DNA of 64,000 nt from Jiangella asiatica. GTDB lineage: Bacteria > Actinomycetota > Actinomycetes > Jiangellales > Jiangellaceae. The translations under genes and the position numbers were made by a program. Under the pieces are notes generated by a model. The model saw nothing but the letters and a program-made list of their open reading frames with translations. It was not told the origin of the DNA and did not search any database. Below, piece by piece: positions 42,693 through 50,915 of this stretch. Where the stretch lies: NCBI RefSeq assembly GCF_004349065.1, contig NZ_SMKZ01000019.1:57762-121761 (forward strand), given 5' to 3'. Positions within the stretch are counted from its first letter, which is position 1. Each line of letters begins with the position of its first letter.

Positions 42693-44108
42693 TCACCCGC
42701 CACCGCCGATGAGCCCGCGCGCCCGCCACTTCGCGAAGATCGCCTCGACCTCGGCGGTCGCGTCCGCCACAGACTGCTCGGGGTTGACCTCGCCGCGCGC
42801 CGCCCGGGCGAACATGTTCGGGATGATCGGCAGCCCGAACACCTCGCCCTCGGCGGTGTTGGCCGGTCCGGGGTGGCCGATGTTGGTCGCCCACTCGGTG
42901 GCGTCAGCGAGGAAGGCCAGCTTGTTCGCGGGCTCGGAGCCGAACGGGTCGTCCTCCAACCAGGCCTTCAGGTTGGGCACCAGACCGCTCCAGGCGGGAA
43001 AGTCGTACAGCTTGGAGTGGTACGCGGCCGACTCCAGGTTCGCCGTGTAGTGGAGCAGGAACTCCTTGGCGGCGTCGGGGTTGGCGGCGTGCTGCGGGAT
43101 GATCCAGTTGTACATGACGTGCTGCGCGGCGAGCGCGGTCGCGGGTCCCTCCAGCGCCGGCACGAAGAGCGTGTCGCCGGCGATGTCGGGGTTGGTCTCC
43201 TGGCTCGTCCGGTAGGCGGAGATCGAGTTCAGGATGTAGCTGAGCTGTCCCGCGACCAAGCCCTGGTTGTTGCTGGCGGCGTTCCAGGAGAACACTTCGT
43301 CGGTCATCGCGCCCTGGAACAGCCGGACCATGTAGTCCACGGCGGCGACGGTCTCCGGCGAGTCGAGCACGACGTTCTCGTTCTCGTCCTGGATGGACGC
43401 GCCGAACGACCACATCAGCGCGCGCCCGGCCATGTTGGAGTCGATCTCCTGGGACATCCCGATACCGAGCTGGACACCCTGCGTGGCCATGATCTCCGAA
43501 CCGCCCTCGAGCAGCTCGTCCCAGGTGCGTGGCCCGTCGGGGAAGCCGACGGGCTCCCACATGGTGCGGCGGAAGTTGCCCGGGTCGGGCACCCAGCCCG
43601 GGCCGAACGCGTAGAACTTCCCCGTCGTCGGGTTGAACGAGGACTTCCGGCAGATCTCCAGCTGCTCGCCGTACCGGTTGTCGGCCTCCTCGGTCACGTC
43701 GGCCAGGTCGAGCACGCTCGGCTCGAACTGGGCCAACGGAGCGATGTATTGCATCAGGTCGTGGCCCTGGCCGGCCGATAGCTCGGCCGCGATCCGGGCG
43801 GGCACACCAGCGACGTCGATGTGGTCGACGGTGACGCTCACCCCGGTCTGTTCCCCCCACTCCCGGGTGAACTGGTCGAACCACTCGTCGTGACTGGGCA
43901 CGAAGTGGCTCCACATCAGGATCGACAGCGACCCGGACAGCCGCGTCGTCGGCTCGGTGAACGCCGGGCTGGGGGACTCGGCCGCGGCGTCGGCGCCCTC
44001 GCCGGGACTCTCCGGCTCCTCCGCGCAGGACACGGCCGCCAGGCCCAGGCTGGCCAGGCCGGTCGTACGCAGAACGTCGCGTCGGGACCAGAGCGGATTG
44101 GGCCGCAT
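42693..44108 (-). CDS. Sugar ABC importer solute-binding lipoprotein (Tat-type signal)
   Basis: 471 residues. MRPNPLWSRRDVLRTTGLASLGLAAVSC carries a twin-arginine motif and a lipobox (Cys 28), then an acidic Ser/Pro linker. SILMWSHFVPSHDEWFDQF and the MATQGV / NAASNNQGLVAGQ regions resemble family 1 oligosaccharide-binding proteins. TAGGAGGTG lies six bases upstream of the ATG. First gene of a four-gene complete importer operon. No operator like those of the other clusters was found upstream. Confidence 0.93.
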   Translation of the reverse strand: MRPNPLWSRRDVLRTTGLASLGLAAVSCAEEPESPGEGADAAAESPSPAFTEPTTRLSGSLSILMWSHFVPSHDEWFDQFTREWGEQTGVSVTVDHIDVAGVPARIAAELSAGQGHDLMQYIAPLAQFEPSVLDLADVTEEADNRYGEQLEICRKSSFNPTTGKFYAFGPGWVPDPGNFRRTMWEPVGFPDGPRTWDELLEGGSEIMATQGVQLGIGMSQEIDSNMAGRALMWSFGASIQDENENVVLDSPETVAAVDYMVRLFQGAMTDEVFSWNAASNNQGLVAGQLSYILNSISAYRTSQETNPDIAGDTLFVPALEGPATALAAQHVMYNWIIPQHAANPDAAKEFLLHYTANLESAAYHSKLYDFPAWSGLVPNLKAWLEDDPFGSEPANKLAFLADATEWATNIGHPGPANTAEGEVFGLPIIPNMFARAARGEVNPEQSVADATAEVEAIFAKWRARGLIGGGG

Positions 44109-44377
44109 CGGGCACCTCCTACATTGCGACCGTAGGGCTGCCTATCCCTGTGAGAGAGGGCGACCAGATGGTCACCCGCGCAAGGGCCGGAACTACCGAT
44201 GCGCCCAGCAGCCGGTGACAGGTTCCAGGGTTACCTCGAATCGCGTTGTTCTGTTGAATATGGCAGGACCCTATACACCAACCCGAAGCAGATGACAGCC
44301 ATGGCGAGACCACCGACAAGGGTCAGGTCGCCGCGCAGTCGCCGCTGCGTCGTGGCCGGGCAGCGCGTCAGTACTCG
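44109..44377. other. Intergenic region before the importer operon
   Basis: It should contain the promoter of the minus-strand importer operon, but no confident -35/-10 pair was chosen. On the minus strand a short frame ending at TAA 44231-44233 reads LVGGLAMAVICFGLVYRVLP, like one membrane helix. It has no suitable start with a ribosome binding site, so it is not called as a gene and may be a remnant. Confidence 0.4.
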
Positions 44378-44509
44378 ATGAGTTCTCGGATCTCGCTGCG
44401 AGCGGTATGGCCGGGCATCCTTACCGTCGGCCTGTTCGCCGTCCTGTACGCCTGGAACGACTTCCCCGCCCCGCTGTTCCTCAGCTGTGGACGGATCAGC
44501 GGTCCATGA
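44378..44509 (+). pseudogene. Fragment of a MalG-type sugar ABC permease
   Basis: One frame reads SLRAVWPGILTVGLFAVLYAWNDFPAPLFL in overlapping parts, which is the segment after the EAA loop of MalG-type permeases (PLARPGxxTxxLFxFLYAWNDFxxPL). It begins abruptly and ends at TGA 44507-44509 after about 43 codons, so the rest of the gene is missing. It is not a piece of any intact permease in this window at the same sequence, so it marks loss of a further importer. Confidence 0.7.
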
Positions 44510-44610
44510 CGATGCACCCGGCCGGACCGATTCCTGCCGGGACCGATGAGATCCGTGCTGTGGTCCGGTCGAATCGAACGACACACACAAGCCGGAAGGG
44601 AACCACGACC

Positions 44611-45222
44611 ATGAAACTGACGACCGTCACGAACGTCTCTGTCGACGGAGTGATGCAGGGCCTCGGCACGGCGGATGAGGACCGCAGGGGTGGATTCGAG
44701 CGCGGCGGCTGGGCCCTGCCGCTGTTCGGAGACGAGGCCGAGACGTACCTCGGCCAGGTCTACCAACGCGCCGATGCCTTCTTGTTCGGCCGGCGAACCT
44801 ACGACATCTTCGCCGGCTCGTGGGGGATGATGCCCGATCCCGATGACAACCCCATCGCAGGCCCCTTGAACAGGCAACCCAAGTACGTCGCATCGACCAC
44901 ACTCACCGACCCCCGCTGGGCGGACACGACCGTGCTCTCCGGCGACGTCGCGGCCGCAGTCCGGGACTTGAAGGCCCAGCCGGCCGGTGAGCTGCAGGTG
45001 CACGGCAGCGGCAACCTGGTCCGCTGGCTGCTCGACAACCACCTGGTCGACGAGATCACCCTACTCACCTATCCCGTGGTCGTCGGCCAGGGCACGCGAC
45101 TGTTCCCCGACACCGGCCCGGACACAGCGCTGGACCTGGTCGACTCCCGAGCCTTCACGAGTGGCATATCGGTCCAGGTCTACCGGCCCAGCGGCCGCCC
45201 GCGGTACGCAACGGCCGCCTAG
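44611..45222 (+). CDS. Dihydrofolate-reductase-family protein (RibD C-terminal-like)
   Basis: 203 residues. KLTTVTNVSVDGVMQG, FLFGRRTYDIFAGSW and ELQVHGSGNLVRWLLDNHLVDEITLLTYPVVVGQGTRLF (partly) are the hallmarks of the RibD C-terminal / YyaP-YwjB type reductases. These bind NADPH; most have no proven substrate. ATG 44611 follows GGAAGGG. The stop overlaps the stop of the converging acetyltransferase (CTAG). A second member of the family is at 46114. Confidence 0.9.
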   Translation: MKLTTVTNVSVDGVMQGLGTADEDRRGGFERGGWALPLFGDEAETYLGQVYQRADAFLFGRRTYDIFAGSWGMMPDPDDNPIAGPLNRQPKYVASTTLTDPRWADTTVLSGDVAAAVRDLKAQPAGELQVHGSGNLVRWLLDNHLVDEITLLTYPVVVGQGTRLFPDTGPDTALDLVDSRAFTSGISVQVYRPSGRPRYATAA

Positions 45223-45626
45223 ACGGCGCGGTGGTGGTGGAGGACGACCTGCCGCGTCGGCCGGTATCCCAGCCGTTCGTAGTAGGGCGCGAGGTGCGCA
45301 GCGCTGAACAGGGTGAGGGGCGAGATCGTCTCGTGGAGGAGTTCGTGCAGCTTCCGCACGAGCGATGCGCCGATCCCGCGCCCACGTACCTCAGGGTGGA
45401 CGATGACGTCCTCGACGTAGGCCCGCAGCCGACCGTCGGTGACGGCTCGGGCGAAGCCCACGACGGTGTCGTCCTGCCACGCGGCCACGGCTGGAGACGT
45501 CCGCAGGACGGCTGCCATGTCTGCCGCGGTACGGTGTGGCCACCAATCTTCGTTCCGGAACAGCGCGATGACCATCCCCGGCACGATCGGCCGTTCCTCG
45601 TGGGACTCGATGCTCAGGGTCTGCAT
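45219..45626 (-). CDS. GNAT-family N-acetyltransferase
   Basis: 135 residues. The acetyl-CoA binding motif is VEDVIVHPEVRGRGIGASLVRKLHELL (residues about 73-99 in part), and the C-terminal LAPYYERLGYRPT is typical. It moves an acetyl group from acetyl-CoA to an amine; substrate unknown. ATG 45626 places the first strand and helix normally; the frame is open upstream without a good start. Confidence 0.88.
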   Translation of the reverse strand: MQTLSIESHEERPIVPGMVIALFRNEDWWPHRTAADMAAVLRTSPAVAAWQDDTVVGFARAVTDGRLRAYVEDVIVHPEVRGRGIGASLVRKLHELLHETISPLTLFSAAHLAPYYERLGYRPTRQVVLHHHRAV

Positions 45627-45788
45627 GGACTCGCACCGTAGCGCCGGGCCACGCGGCCCGGGGCACCCGTCGGCCCTGTCACCCGCGGCTGGGACAGTGC
45701 TGGGTCCACGGTGTCGACCCCCAGGGCGGTGTGTCGTCACTGGTTGGCGGTTCTGGGAGATGGCCGAGGCTCACGACGGCGGCTGCGA

Positions 45789-45902
45789 TCACGCTGCCAG
45801 GGCGAACACCGCCAGGGCGATGAGGATCAGGAACAGTATCGCGAAGATGATGAAGAACGGGCGCATCCGGCGAAAACCGGTCTGGGGCGCGGGCGTTTCC
45901 AT
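45789..45902 (-). CDS. Small single-pass membrane protein
   Basis: 37 residues: a short polar N-terminus METPAPQTGFRRMRP followed by one hydrophobic helix FFIIFAILFLILIALAVFALAA running to the C-terminus. GGAGA lies six bases before ATG 45902. Such tail-anchored small proteins are common but hard to name. No homologous family recognised. The frame extends upstream in an Arg-rich stretch, which is unlikely to be translated. Confidence 0.6.
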   Translation of the reverse strand: METPAPQTGFRRMRPFFIIFAILFLILIALAVFALAA

Positions 45903-46113
45903 GTTCGTCTCCGTTGCGGCTGGACGGGCGTGAGCGGCCCGACGGGCGGGCCGACCTCCGCGCCGCATGCCCCGGCCGCGCCGGCGACGCATCGATCGCC
46001 GGCATTATGCCATCCACGGACGGCGGGTCACGGCCCGTTCGGCATGATCGAGTGCGGGCGCGCTGGACCGGTGCGCCCGCTCTGGCGGCCACCGGGAGTG
46101 CTGCTTGCAGCGG

Positions 46114-46710
46114 TCAGCGCAGCACGCGATAGCTGAGGTGGGTCACCCGAGAGCCGCGCCGGATGGTCGGGTTGTCCAGTCGGACCGGTTTCGACGCGAG
46201 GTTCGCGAAGTACGGAGTCCCGGACCCGAGCAGGTAGGGCACCAGGTCGACGGTGATGACGTCCACGAGGCCCGCGTCGAGCGCCTGCTGCGCGATGCTC
46301 GGGCTGGCGATGACGACGTCCTTGTCACCGGCGACCGCCTTGGCCTGCGCGATCGCGCTCTCGACGCCATCGGTGACGAACGTGATCGGCGCGTCCTGAT
46401 GCGGCCATTCCTGCGGTGTGGGTGCCCGGTGCGTCACGACGAAGACCGGCGCTCCGGTCGGATGCGATCCGTTCCAGCCACCGGCAACGTCGAACAGGCG
46501 TCGCCCCGCGATCAGTGCCCCGGTGGCCGTGATCTCCTCCTGGAGGAACTCGGTGTCCTCCTCGGACTGACGCCAGGGGATGTCCTCGTTGGCCGACTCC
46601 GTCTCGACGGGCCCGGCGGTGTACCACTCGAACAGCTCGTCCACGCGGCCGGCGGGGTCCTCGATGAAACCGTCCAGCGACATCGACATGTTCGAAATGA
46701 CCTGTGCCAT
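46114..46710 (-). CDS. Dihydrofolate-reductase-family protein (RibD C-terminal-like)
   Basis: 198 residues. QVISNMSMSLDGFIEDPAG, LIAGRRLFDVAGGW and VVIASPSIAQQALDAGLVDVITVDLVPYLLGSG (in part) identify the same NADPH-dependent reductase-like family as 44611-45222, but the two are not close copies. ATG 46710 has GGAGGAGCTCACC upstream. It stands alone; role unknown. Confidence 0.9.
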   Translation of the reverse strand: MAQVISNMSMSLDGFIEDPAGRVDELFEWYTAGPVETESANEDIPWRQSEEDTEFLQEEITATGALIAGRRLFDVAGGWNGSHPTGAPVFVVTHRAPTPQEWPHQDAPITFVTDGVESAIAQAKAVAGDKDVVIASPSIAQQALDAGLVDVITVDLVPYLLGSGTPYFANLASKPVRLDNPTIRRGSRVTHLSYRVLR

Positions 46711-46806
46711 GGTGAGCTCCTCCTCGGTAGTGCCACCCAGTCGGGTGCACTCACCCATGGGTCGGAGCGGCCGCCGGATTTTCGACACGAGCCTAGGGCG
46801 CACCTC

Positions 46807-46835
46807 TTGACGCTCGGCCGAACCGGTCGTACGCT
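46807..46835 (+). promoter_or_regulatory. Promoter of the Dpp-type importer operon
   Basis: TTGACG (46807-46812), 17-base spacer, TACGCT (46830-46835), a good match to a housekeeping promoter. An inverted repeat that recurs before the enzyme operon lies four bases downstream. Confidence 0.6.
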
Positions 46836-46838
46836 CCC

Positions 46839-46854
46839 GCATACTGCTGTATGC
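46839..46854. promoter_or_regulatory. Putative GntR operator before the Dpp-type importer
   Basis: GCATAC-TGCT-GTATGC, a perfect 6+6 inverted repeat with a 4-base centre, followed by AATGGTCTAC. The site at 53455 aligns with it: both follow G-ATAC-4-G-ATGCAAT-GT--AC. It covers the transcription start region of the promoter. The GntR-type protein at 52728 is the likely binder. Confidence 0.65.
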
Positions 46855-46928
46855 AATGGTCTACGCAGCGCTGGCGCAGGCCGGCGCGCATCGACCGATT
46901 TCACCCGTCCGGCGAGAACGAGGTGACG

Positions 46929-47915
46929 ATGCTCCGCTTCACCGCCCGTCGGCTCCTCCACGCGATACCGCTGCTGTTCGGCGTCGTGACGCTGATGTTC
47001 TTCCTGCTCCAGCTGGCACCGGGCGACCCGATCCAGGCGCTGATCGGTGACTACCCGGCCACGCCCGAGTACGTCGCCCAGGTCACGAAGACGTACGGGC
47101 TCGACGAGCCGCTGATGGTGCGGTACTGGGAGTACTTGCAGCAGGTGTTCACGCTGGACCTCGGTGAGTCGCTGGCGAGCCGGGTCCCCGTCATCGACCT
47201 CATCACCGACCGGCTCGGTAACACGCTCATCCTCACCGTCACCGCGATGACGTTCGCCGCGATCATCGGGATCGCGCTGGGTGTGTGGGCCGGCGTCTCC
47301 CGCTCCCGGCTGCTTGACCACCTGGTGACCGGCGTCGCGGTGGGGTCGTTGTCGATCCCGATGTTCTGGCTCGGCCAGATGCTGGTCCTCATCTTCGCGA
47401 TCAAGCTGTCGGTGCTGCCGTCGCAGGGCATGTACTCCACCCGGTCCACGGCCGAGGGCATCGACCGGCTGTCCGACCTGCTGACGCATCTGCTGCTGCC
47501 GGCGCTGGTGCTGGCCATGCGCGAGATCGGCGTGGTGGCGCGGATCGTGCGCACCAGCGTGCACGACGTCCTCACGCTGCCCTACGTCGAGACGGCCCGC
47601 GCCAAGGGCTTCAGCCGGTCCAAGATCATCCGCCGGCACGTCGTGCGGAACTCGCTGCTGCCGGCGGTGACGGTCATCGGCTACAACTTCGGGTTCGTGC
47701 TGGCTGGCTCGGTGCTGGTGGAGACGGTGTTCGGCTGGCCCGGCATGGGGCAGCTGCTCTACGAGTCGATCCGGAACCGCGACAACGCGGTGACCATCGG
47801 CATCGTCCTGCTGATCGCCGTCGTCGTGGTCGTCGTCAACCTGATCACCGACCTGGTCTACGGCCTGGTGGATCCCCGCATCCGGGTCGGGGCGAGCACG
47901 GGAGGCCGGGCATGA
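46929..47915 (+). CDS. Dipeptide/oligopeptide-type ABC importer permease (DppB type)
   Basis: 328 residues with six predicted helices. MLRFTARRLLHAIPLLFGVVTLMFFLLQLAPGDP is the typical DppB/OppB start (shown here across its length), and the docking loop is YVETARAKGFSRSKIIRRHVVRNSL. ATG 46929 has GAGG seven bases upstream and precedes the first helix; the frame is open earlier. First gene of the dppBCDF-A-like operon. Members carry peptides, nickel, or various small compounds, so the family does not fix the ligand. Confidence 0.94.
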   Translation: MLRFTARRLLHAIPLLFGVVTLMFFLLQLAPGDPIQALIGDYPATPEYVAQVTKTYGLDEPLMVRYWEYLQQVFTLDLGESLASRVPVIDLITDRLGNTLILTVTAMTFAAIIGIALGVWAGVSRSRLLDHLVTGVAVGSLSIPMFWLGQMLVLIFAIKLSVLPSQGMYSTRSTAEGIDRLSDLLTHLLLPALVLAMREIGVVARIVRTSVHDVLTLPYVETARAKGFSRSKIIRRHVVRNSLLPAVTVIGYNFGFVLAGSVLVETVFGWPGMGQLLYESIRNRDNAVTIGIVLLIAVVVVVVNLITDLVYGLVDPRIRVGASTGGRA

Positions 47916-48859
47916 GCTTCGATCCCGACGTGACCGGCGCACTCGCCCCGCGCGGCGCGGCGCCGGACAACCCCGGACCGGCCGCACCCGGACCGGGCAC
48001 CGTCGCACCGGTCGCCCCCGTGCCGGTGCCCGGCGCCCGGCTGGCCGTGCGCCGCTTCCTGGGCCACGGCCCCGCCGTGGTCGGGCTGGCCATCTTGCTG
48101 CTGACCGCCGTCATGGCGATCGCGGCGGACTGGATCGCGCCGTACGACCCGCAGGCGGTCTCGACGGCGCTGCTCCAGCCGCCCAGCGGGGAGCACCTGC
48201 TCGGCACCGACACCGTCGGCCGCGACATCCTCTCCCAGGTCATCCACGGTGGCCGGGTGTCGCTGATCGTGGCATTGGTGACCGGCGTGGGCACGCTGGT
48301 GCTCGGCGCGCTGGTCGGGTCGATCGCGGGCTATTACGGCGGCCGGGTCGACGCGGTGCTGATGCGGATCACCGAAGTGTTCCAGGTGATCCCAAGCTTC
48401 GCGCTGGCGCTGATCATCGTGGCGGTCCTGGGCACGAACCTCGCCTACATCTGCGGCGCGCTAGTGATGGCGCTGTGGCCCCAGATGGCGCGGCTCGTGC
48501 GCGGCGAGGTCCTGAAGATCATGACGACGGACATGGTCGCGGCGGCCCGGACGGTGGGTCACTCCAACCGGCGGATCATCGTCTCCGACGTCCTGCCCAA
48601 CGCGCTGCCACCGCTCATCGTGCAGGCCACCATCGACCTGGGCAGCGCCATCCTGCTGCAGGCCGGCCTGGCGTTCCTGGGCCTCGGCGACCCCACGAAC
48701 CTCAGCTGGGGCGACATCCTCCAGCAAGCGCAGCGCGACCTCTCCGCCTGGTGGATGAGCGTGCCCGCCGGCGTCGTGATCTTCCTCGTCGTCCTGGCCG
48801 CCAACTTCGTCGGCGACGGGTTGAACCGTGCCCTGCGCCCCACGAGCAGCCACCTGTGA
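47912..48859 (+). CDS. Dipeptide/oligopeptide-type ABC importer permease (DppC type)
   Basis: 315 residues: a Pro/Ala-rich N-terminal extension of about 45 residues, then LAVRRFLGHGPAVVGLAILL and six predicted helices. HLLGTDTVGRDILSQVIHGGRVSL is the DppC hallmark, and the docking loop is MVAAARTVGHSNRRIIVSDVLPN. It overlaps the DppB-type stop by 4 bp (ATGA). Confidence 0.94.
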   Translation: MSFDPDVTGALAPRGAAPDNPGPAAPGPGTVAPVAPVPVPGARLAVRRFLGHGPAVVGLAILLLTAVMAIAADWIAPYDPQAVSTALLQPPSGEHLLGTDTVGRDILSQVIHGGRVSLIVALVTGVGTLVLGALVGSIAGYYGGRVDAVLMRITEVFQVIPSFALALIIVAVLGTNLAYICGALVMALWPQMARLVRGEVLKIMTTDMVAAARTVGHSNRRIIVSDVLPNALPPLIVQATIDLGSAILLQAGLAFLGLGDPTNLSWGDILQQAQRDLSAWWMSVPAGVVIFLVVLAANFVGDGLNRALRPTSSHL

Positions 48860-48870
48860 CCGGAGCTGAC

Positions 48871-49866
48871 ATGACGGAGCATGCGATGCACACGGGACTG
48901 TCGGTCCGCGACTTCTCGGTCGCGCTGAAGACACCGGGCGGGCCGATCACGCCCGTCGACCGCGTCAGCATCGACGTCGAGCCCGGCCGGCGGGTGGCGC
49001 TCGTCGGTGAGAGCGGATGCGGCAAGTCGATGATGCTGCGGGGCATCCTGCGGTTCATCCCGCCGTCGGTGCTGGACGGCGTGAGCGGTCGGGCCGCGTT
49101 CGACGGTGTCGACCTCGCCGAGCTGGACGACCGGCGGTTGCGCAACTATCGCGGTGACCGCATCGCGATGGTCTTCCAGGACGCGCTGGCCCGGCTCAAC
49201 CCGACGATGCCGGTCGGCGCACAGGTGGCCGAGGTGCTGACCGGCGGCGGTCGCGAGCGCGACGCGCAGGTCGCGGCGTTGTTCCGGGCGGTCGGCCTGG
49301 ACAGCTCGCGGGCCTTCCGCCGTCGCTTCCCGCACGAGCTCAGCGGCGGAATGCGCCAGCGGGTGCTCATCGCGATCGCGCTGGCCGGCGACCCGGAGCT
49401 GCTGGTGGCCGACGAGCCGACGACGGCGCTGGACGTCACCGTCCAGGCGCAGATCCTCGACACGATCGCCAGCGTGGTGCGCGAGCGCGGCATGGCGCTG
49501 CTCGTCGTCACGCACGACCTCGGAGTGGTCTCGGAGACCTGCGAGTACGTGTACGTGATGTACGCGGGCCAGATCGTGGAGTCGGGGCCGGTCGACGCCG
49601 TGTTCGACGAGCCCGGTCACCCGTACACGCAAGGGCTCATCGACTGCGTGCTCGACGTCGACGAGCCCGGGGAGCAGCGGGTCCGCACGATCCCCGGCGT
49701 GGTGCCGCCGCCGGGGAGCGTCACCGCCGGCTGCCGGTTCCGCGACCGTTGCCCGGCCGCGCACGACCGGTGCGCCGTCGATCCGCCCGTGGTCGAGCTG
49801 GGCCCGGGCCGCTCCGCGCGCTGCTGGCTGCGGGTGCCAGCCGAGACCGTCGAGGAGGCGTCGTGA
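48871..49866 (+). CDS. Dipeptide/oligopeptide-type ABC importer ATPase (DppD type)
   Basis: 331 residues. Walker A VGESGCGKSMMLRG, signature LSGGMRQRVLIAIAL, Walker B ELLVADEPTTALDV and VVTHDLGVV switch region are intact. The C-terminus has the cysteine-rich oligopeptide-transporter motif GCRFRDRCPAAHDRC that binds an iron-sulfur cluster in this family. ATG 48871 follows CGGAGCTGAC. It overlaps the DppF-type start by GTGA. Confidence 0.94.
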   Translation: MTEHAMHTGLSVRDFSVALKTPGGPITPVDRVSIDVEPGRRVALVGESGCGKSMMLRGILRFIPPSVLDGVSGRAAFDGVDLAELDDRRLRNYRGDRIAMVFQDALARLNPTMPVGAQVAEVLTGGGRERDAQVAALFRAVGLDSSRAFRRRFPHELSGGMRQRVLIAIALAGDPELLVADEPTTALDVTVQAQILDTIASVVRERGMALLVVTHDLGVVSETCEYVYVMYAGQIVESGPVDAVFDEPGHPYTQGLIDCVLDVDEPGEQRVRTIPGVVPPPGSVTAGCRFRDRCPAAHDRCAVDPPVVELGPGRSARCWLRVPAETVEEAS

Positions 49867-50915
49867 CCGACGAACCGGTGCTCAGCCTGACCGGCGTGAG
49901 CAAGAGCTTCGGGGTGCGCCGCGGCCTGAAGCTGGGCGGTCCGAGCCAGGCGCTCGCCGTCGACGGCGTCGACCTGCGGCTGCACCGGTCGCGGATGCTC
50001 GGGCTGGTGGGGGAGAGCGGCTGCGGCAAGAGCACGACGGCCCGGATCGCGCTCGGACTGTTGCGGCCCGACGGCGGCTCGGTCGAGCTGTACGGGCAGC
50101 CGATCGACCAGATGAGCCGGCGCGTCTACCGGCGCGAGTTCCGGCCCAAGGTACAGGCGGTCTTCCAGGACCCCGGCTCGGCGCTCAACCCGCGCAAGAC
50201 CGTCTTCGAGACGATCCGCAGCGCGATGGCCCTCTACGGCCGCACCTCCGGCGCCAGCGCCCACGACGACGTGGCAGGGCTGCTGGACCAGGTGGGTCTG
50301 CAGCCCGGCCGGCAGTTCCTGGCCCGCCGGCCGCACGAGCTCAGCGGCGGGCAGCTGCAGCGCGTGGGAATCGCCCGCGCGCTGGCCGTGGAGCCGGAGG
50401 TGATCATCGCCGACGAGCCGGTGTCCGCCCTGGACGTGTCGATCCGCGGCCAGGTGCTCAACCTGCTCGCCGACATCCGCGCCGAGCGGGCGATCAGCGT
50501 CCTGCTCATCACGCACGACCTGTCCGTGGTGGCGTCGACGGCGCAGGACGTCGCCGTCATGTACCTGGGCCGGATCGTCGAACAGGGACCGACCGAGCGG
50601 ATCTTCCGGTCGCCCCAGCACCCGTACACCCAGGCCCTGCTGGCGGCCACGCCACGGGTGCGCAGGCACGGGTCGCCGTCGAGCACCCGGCGCATTCTGC
50701 CCGGCGACCCACCGTCGGCGCTCACCCCACCCAGCGGCTGCCGGTTCCATCCGCGCTGCCCGTTCGCCATGGAGATCTGCTCCACCGTCGACCCTCCCTT
50801 GCTGCCGGTGCCGGATCACGGCCTGGCCGCGTGTCATCTGCTGTCCGAGCCGCCGGCCGAGCCGGTGGCCCAGAGTCGTCGCACCTCCGGTGTGGCAGAA
50901 AGCGACAGATCATGA
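49863..50915 (+). CDS. Dipeptide/oligopeptide-type ABC importer ATPase (DppF type)
   Basis: 350 residues. Walker A VGESGCGKSTTARI, signature LSGGQLQRVGIARAL, Walker B EVIIADEPVSALDVS and ITHDLSVV; the C-terminal motif GCRFHPRCPFAMEIC matches the DppD partner. GTG 49863 overlaps the previous TGA and has GAGGAGG upstream. Stop overlaps the binding-protein start (ATGA). Confidence 0.94.
   Translation: MTDEPVLSLTGVSKSFGVRRGLKLGGPSQALAVDGVDLRLHRSRMLGLVGESGCGKSTTARIALGLLRPDGGSVELYGQPIDQMSRRVYRREFRPKVQAVFQDPGSALNPRKTVFETIRSAMALYGRTSGASAHDDVAGLLDQVGLQPGRQFLARRPHELSGGQLQRVGIARALAVEPEVIIADEPVSALDVSIRGQVLNLLADIRAERAISVLLITHDLSVVASTAQDVAVMYLGRIVEQGPTERIFRSPQHPYTQALLAATPRVRRHGSPSSTRRILPGDPPSALTPPSGCRFHPRCPFAMEICSTVDPPLLPVPDHGLAACHLLSEPPAEPVAQSRRTSGVAESDRS

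Noticed and set aside
44231..44302. Short minus-strand frame with one hydrophobic helix
   Set aside because: Only 23 codons from its ATG, no ribosome binding site, and the longer version has no start codon.
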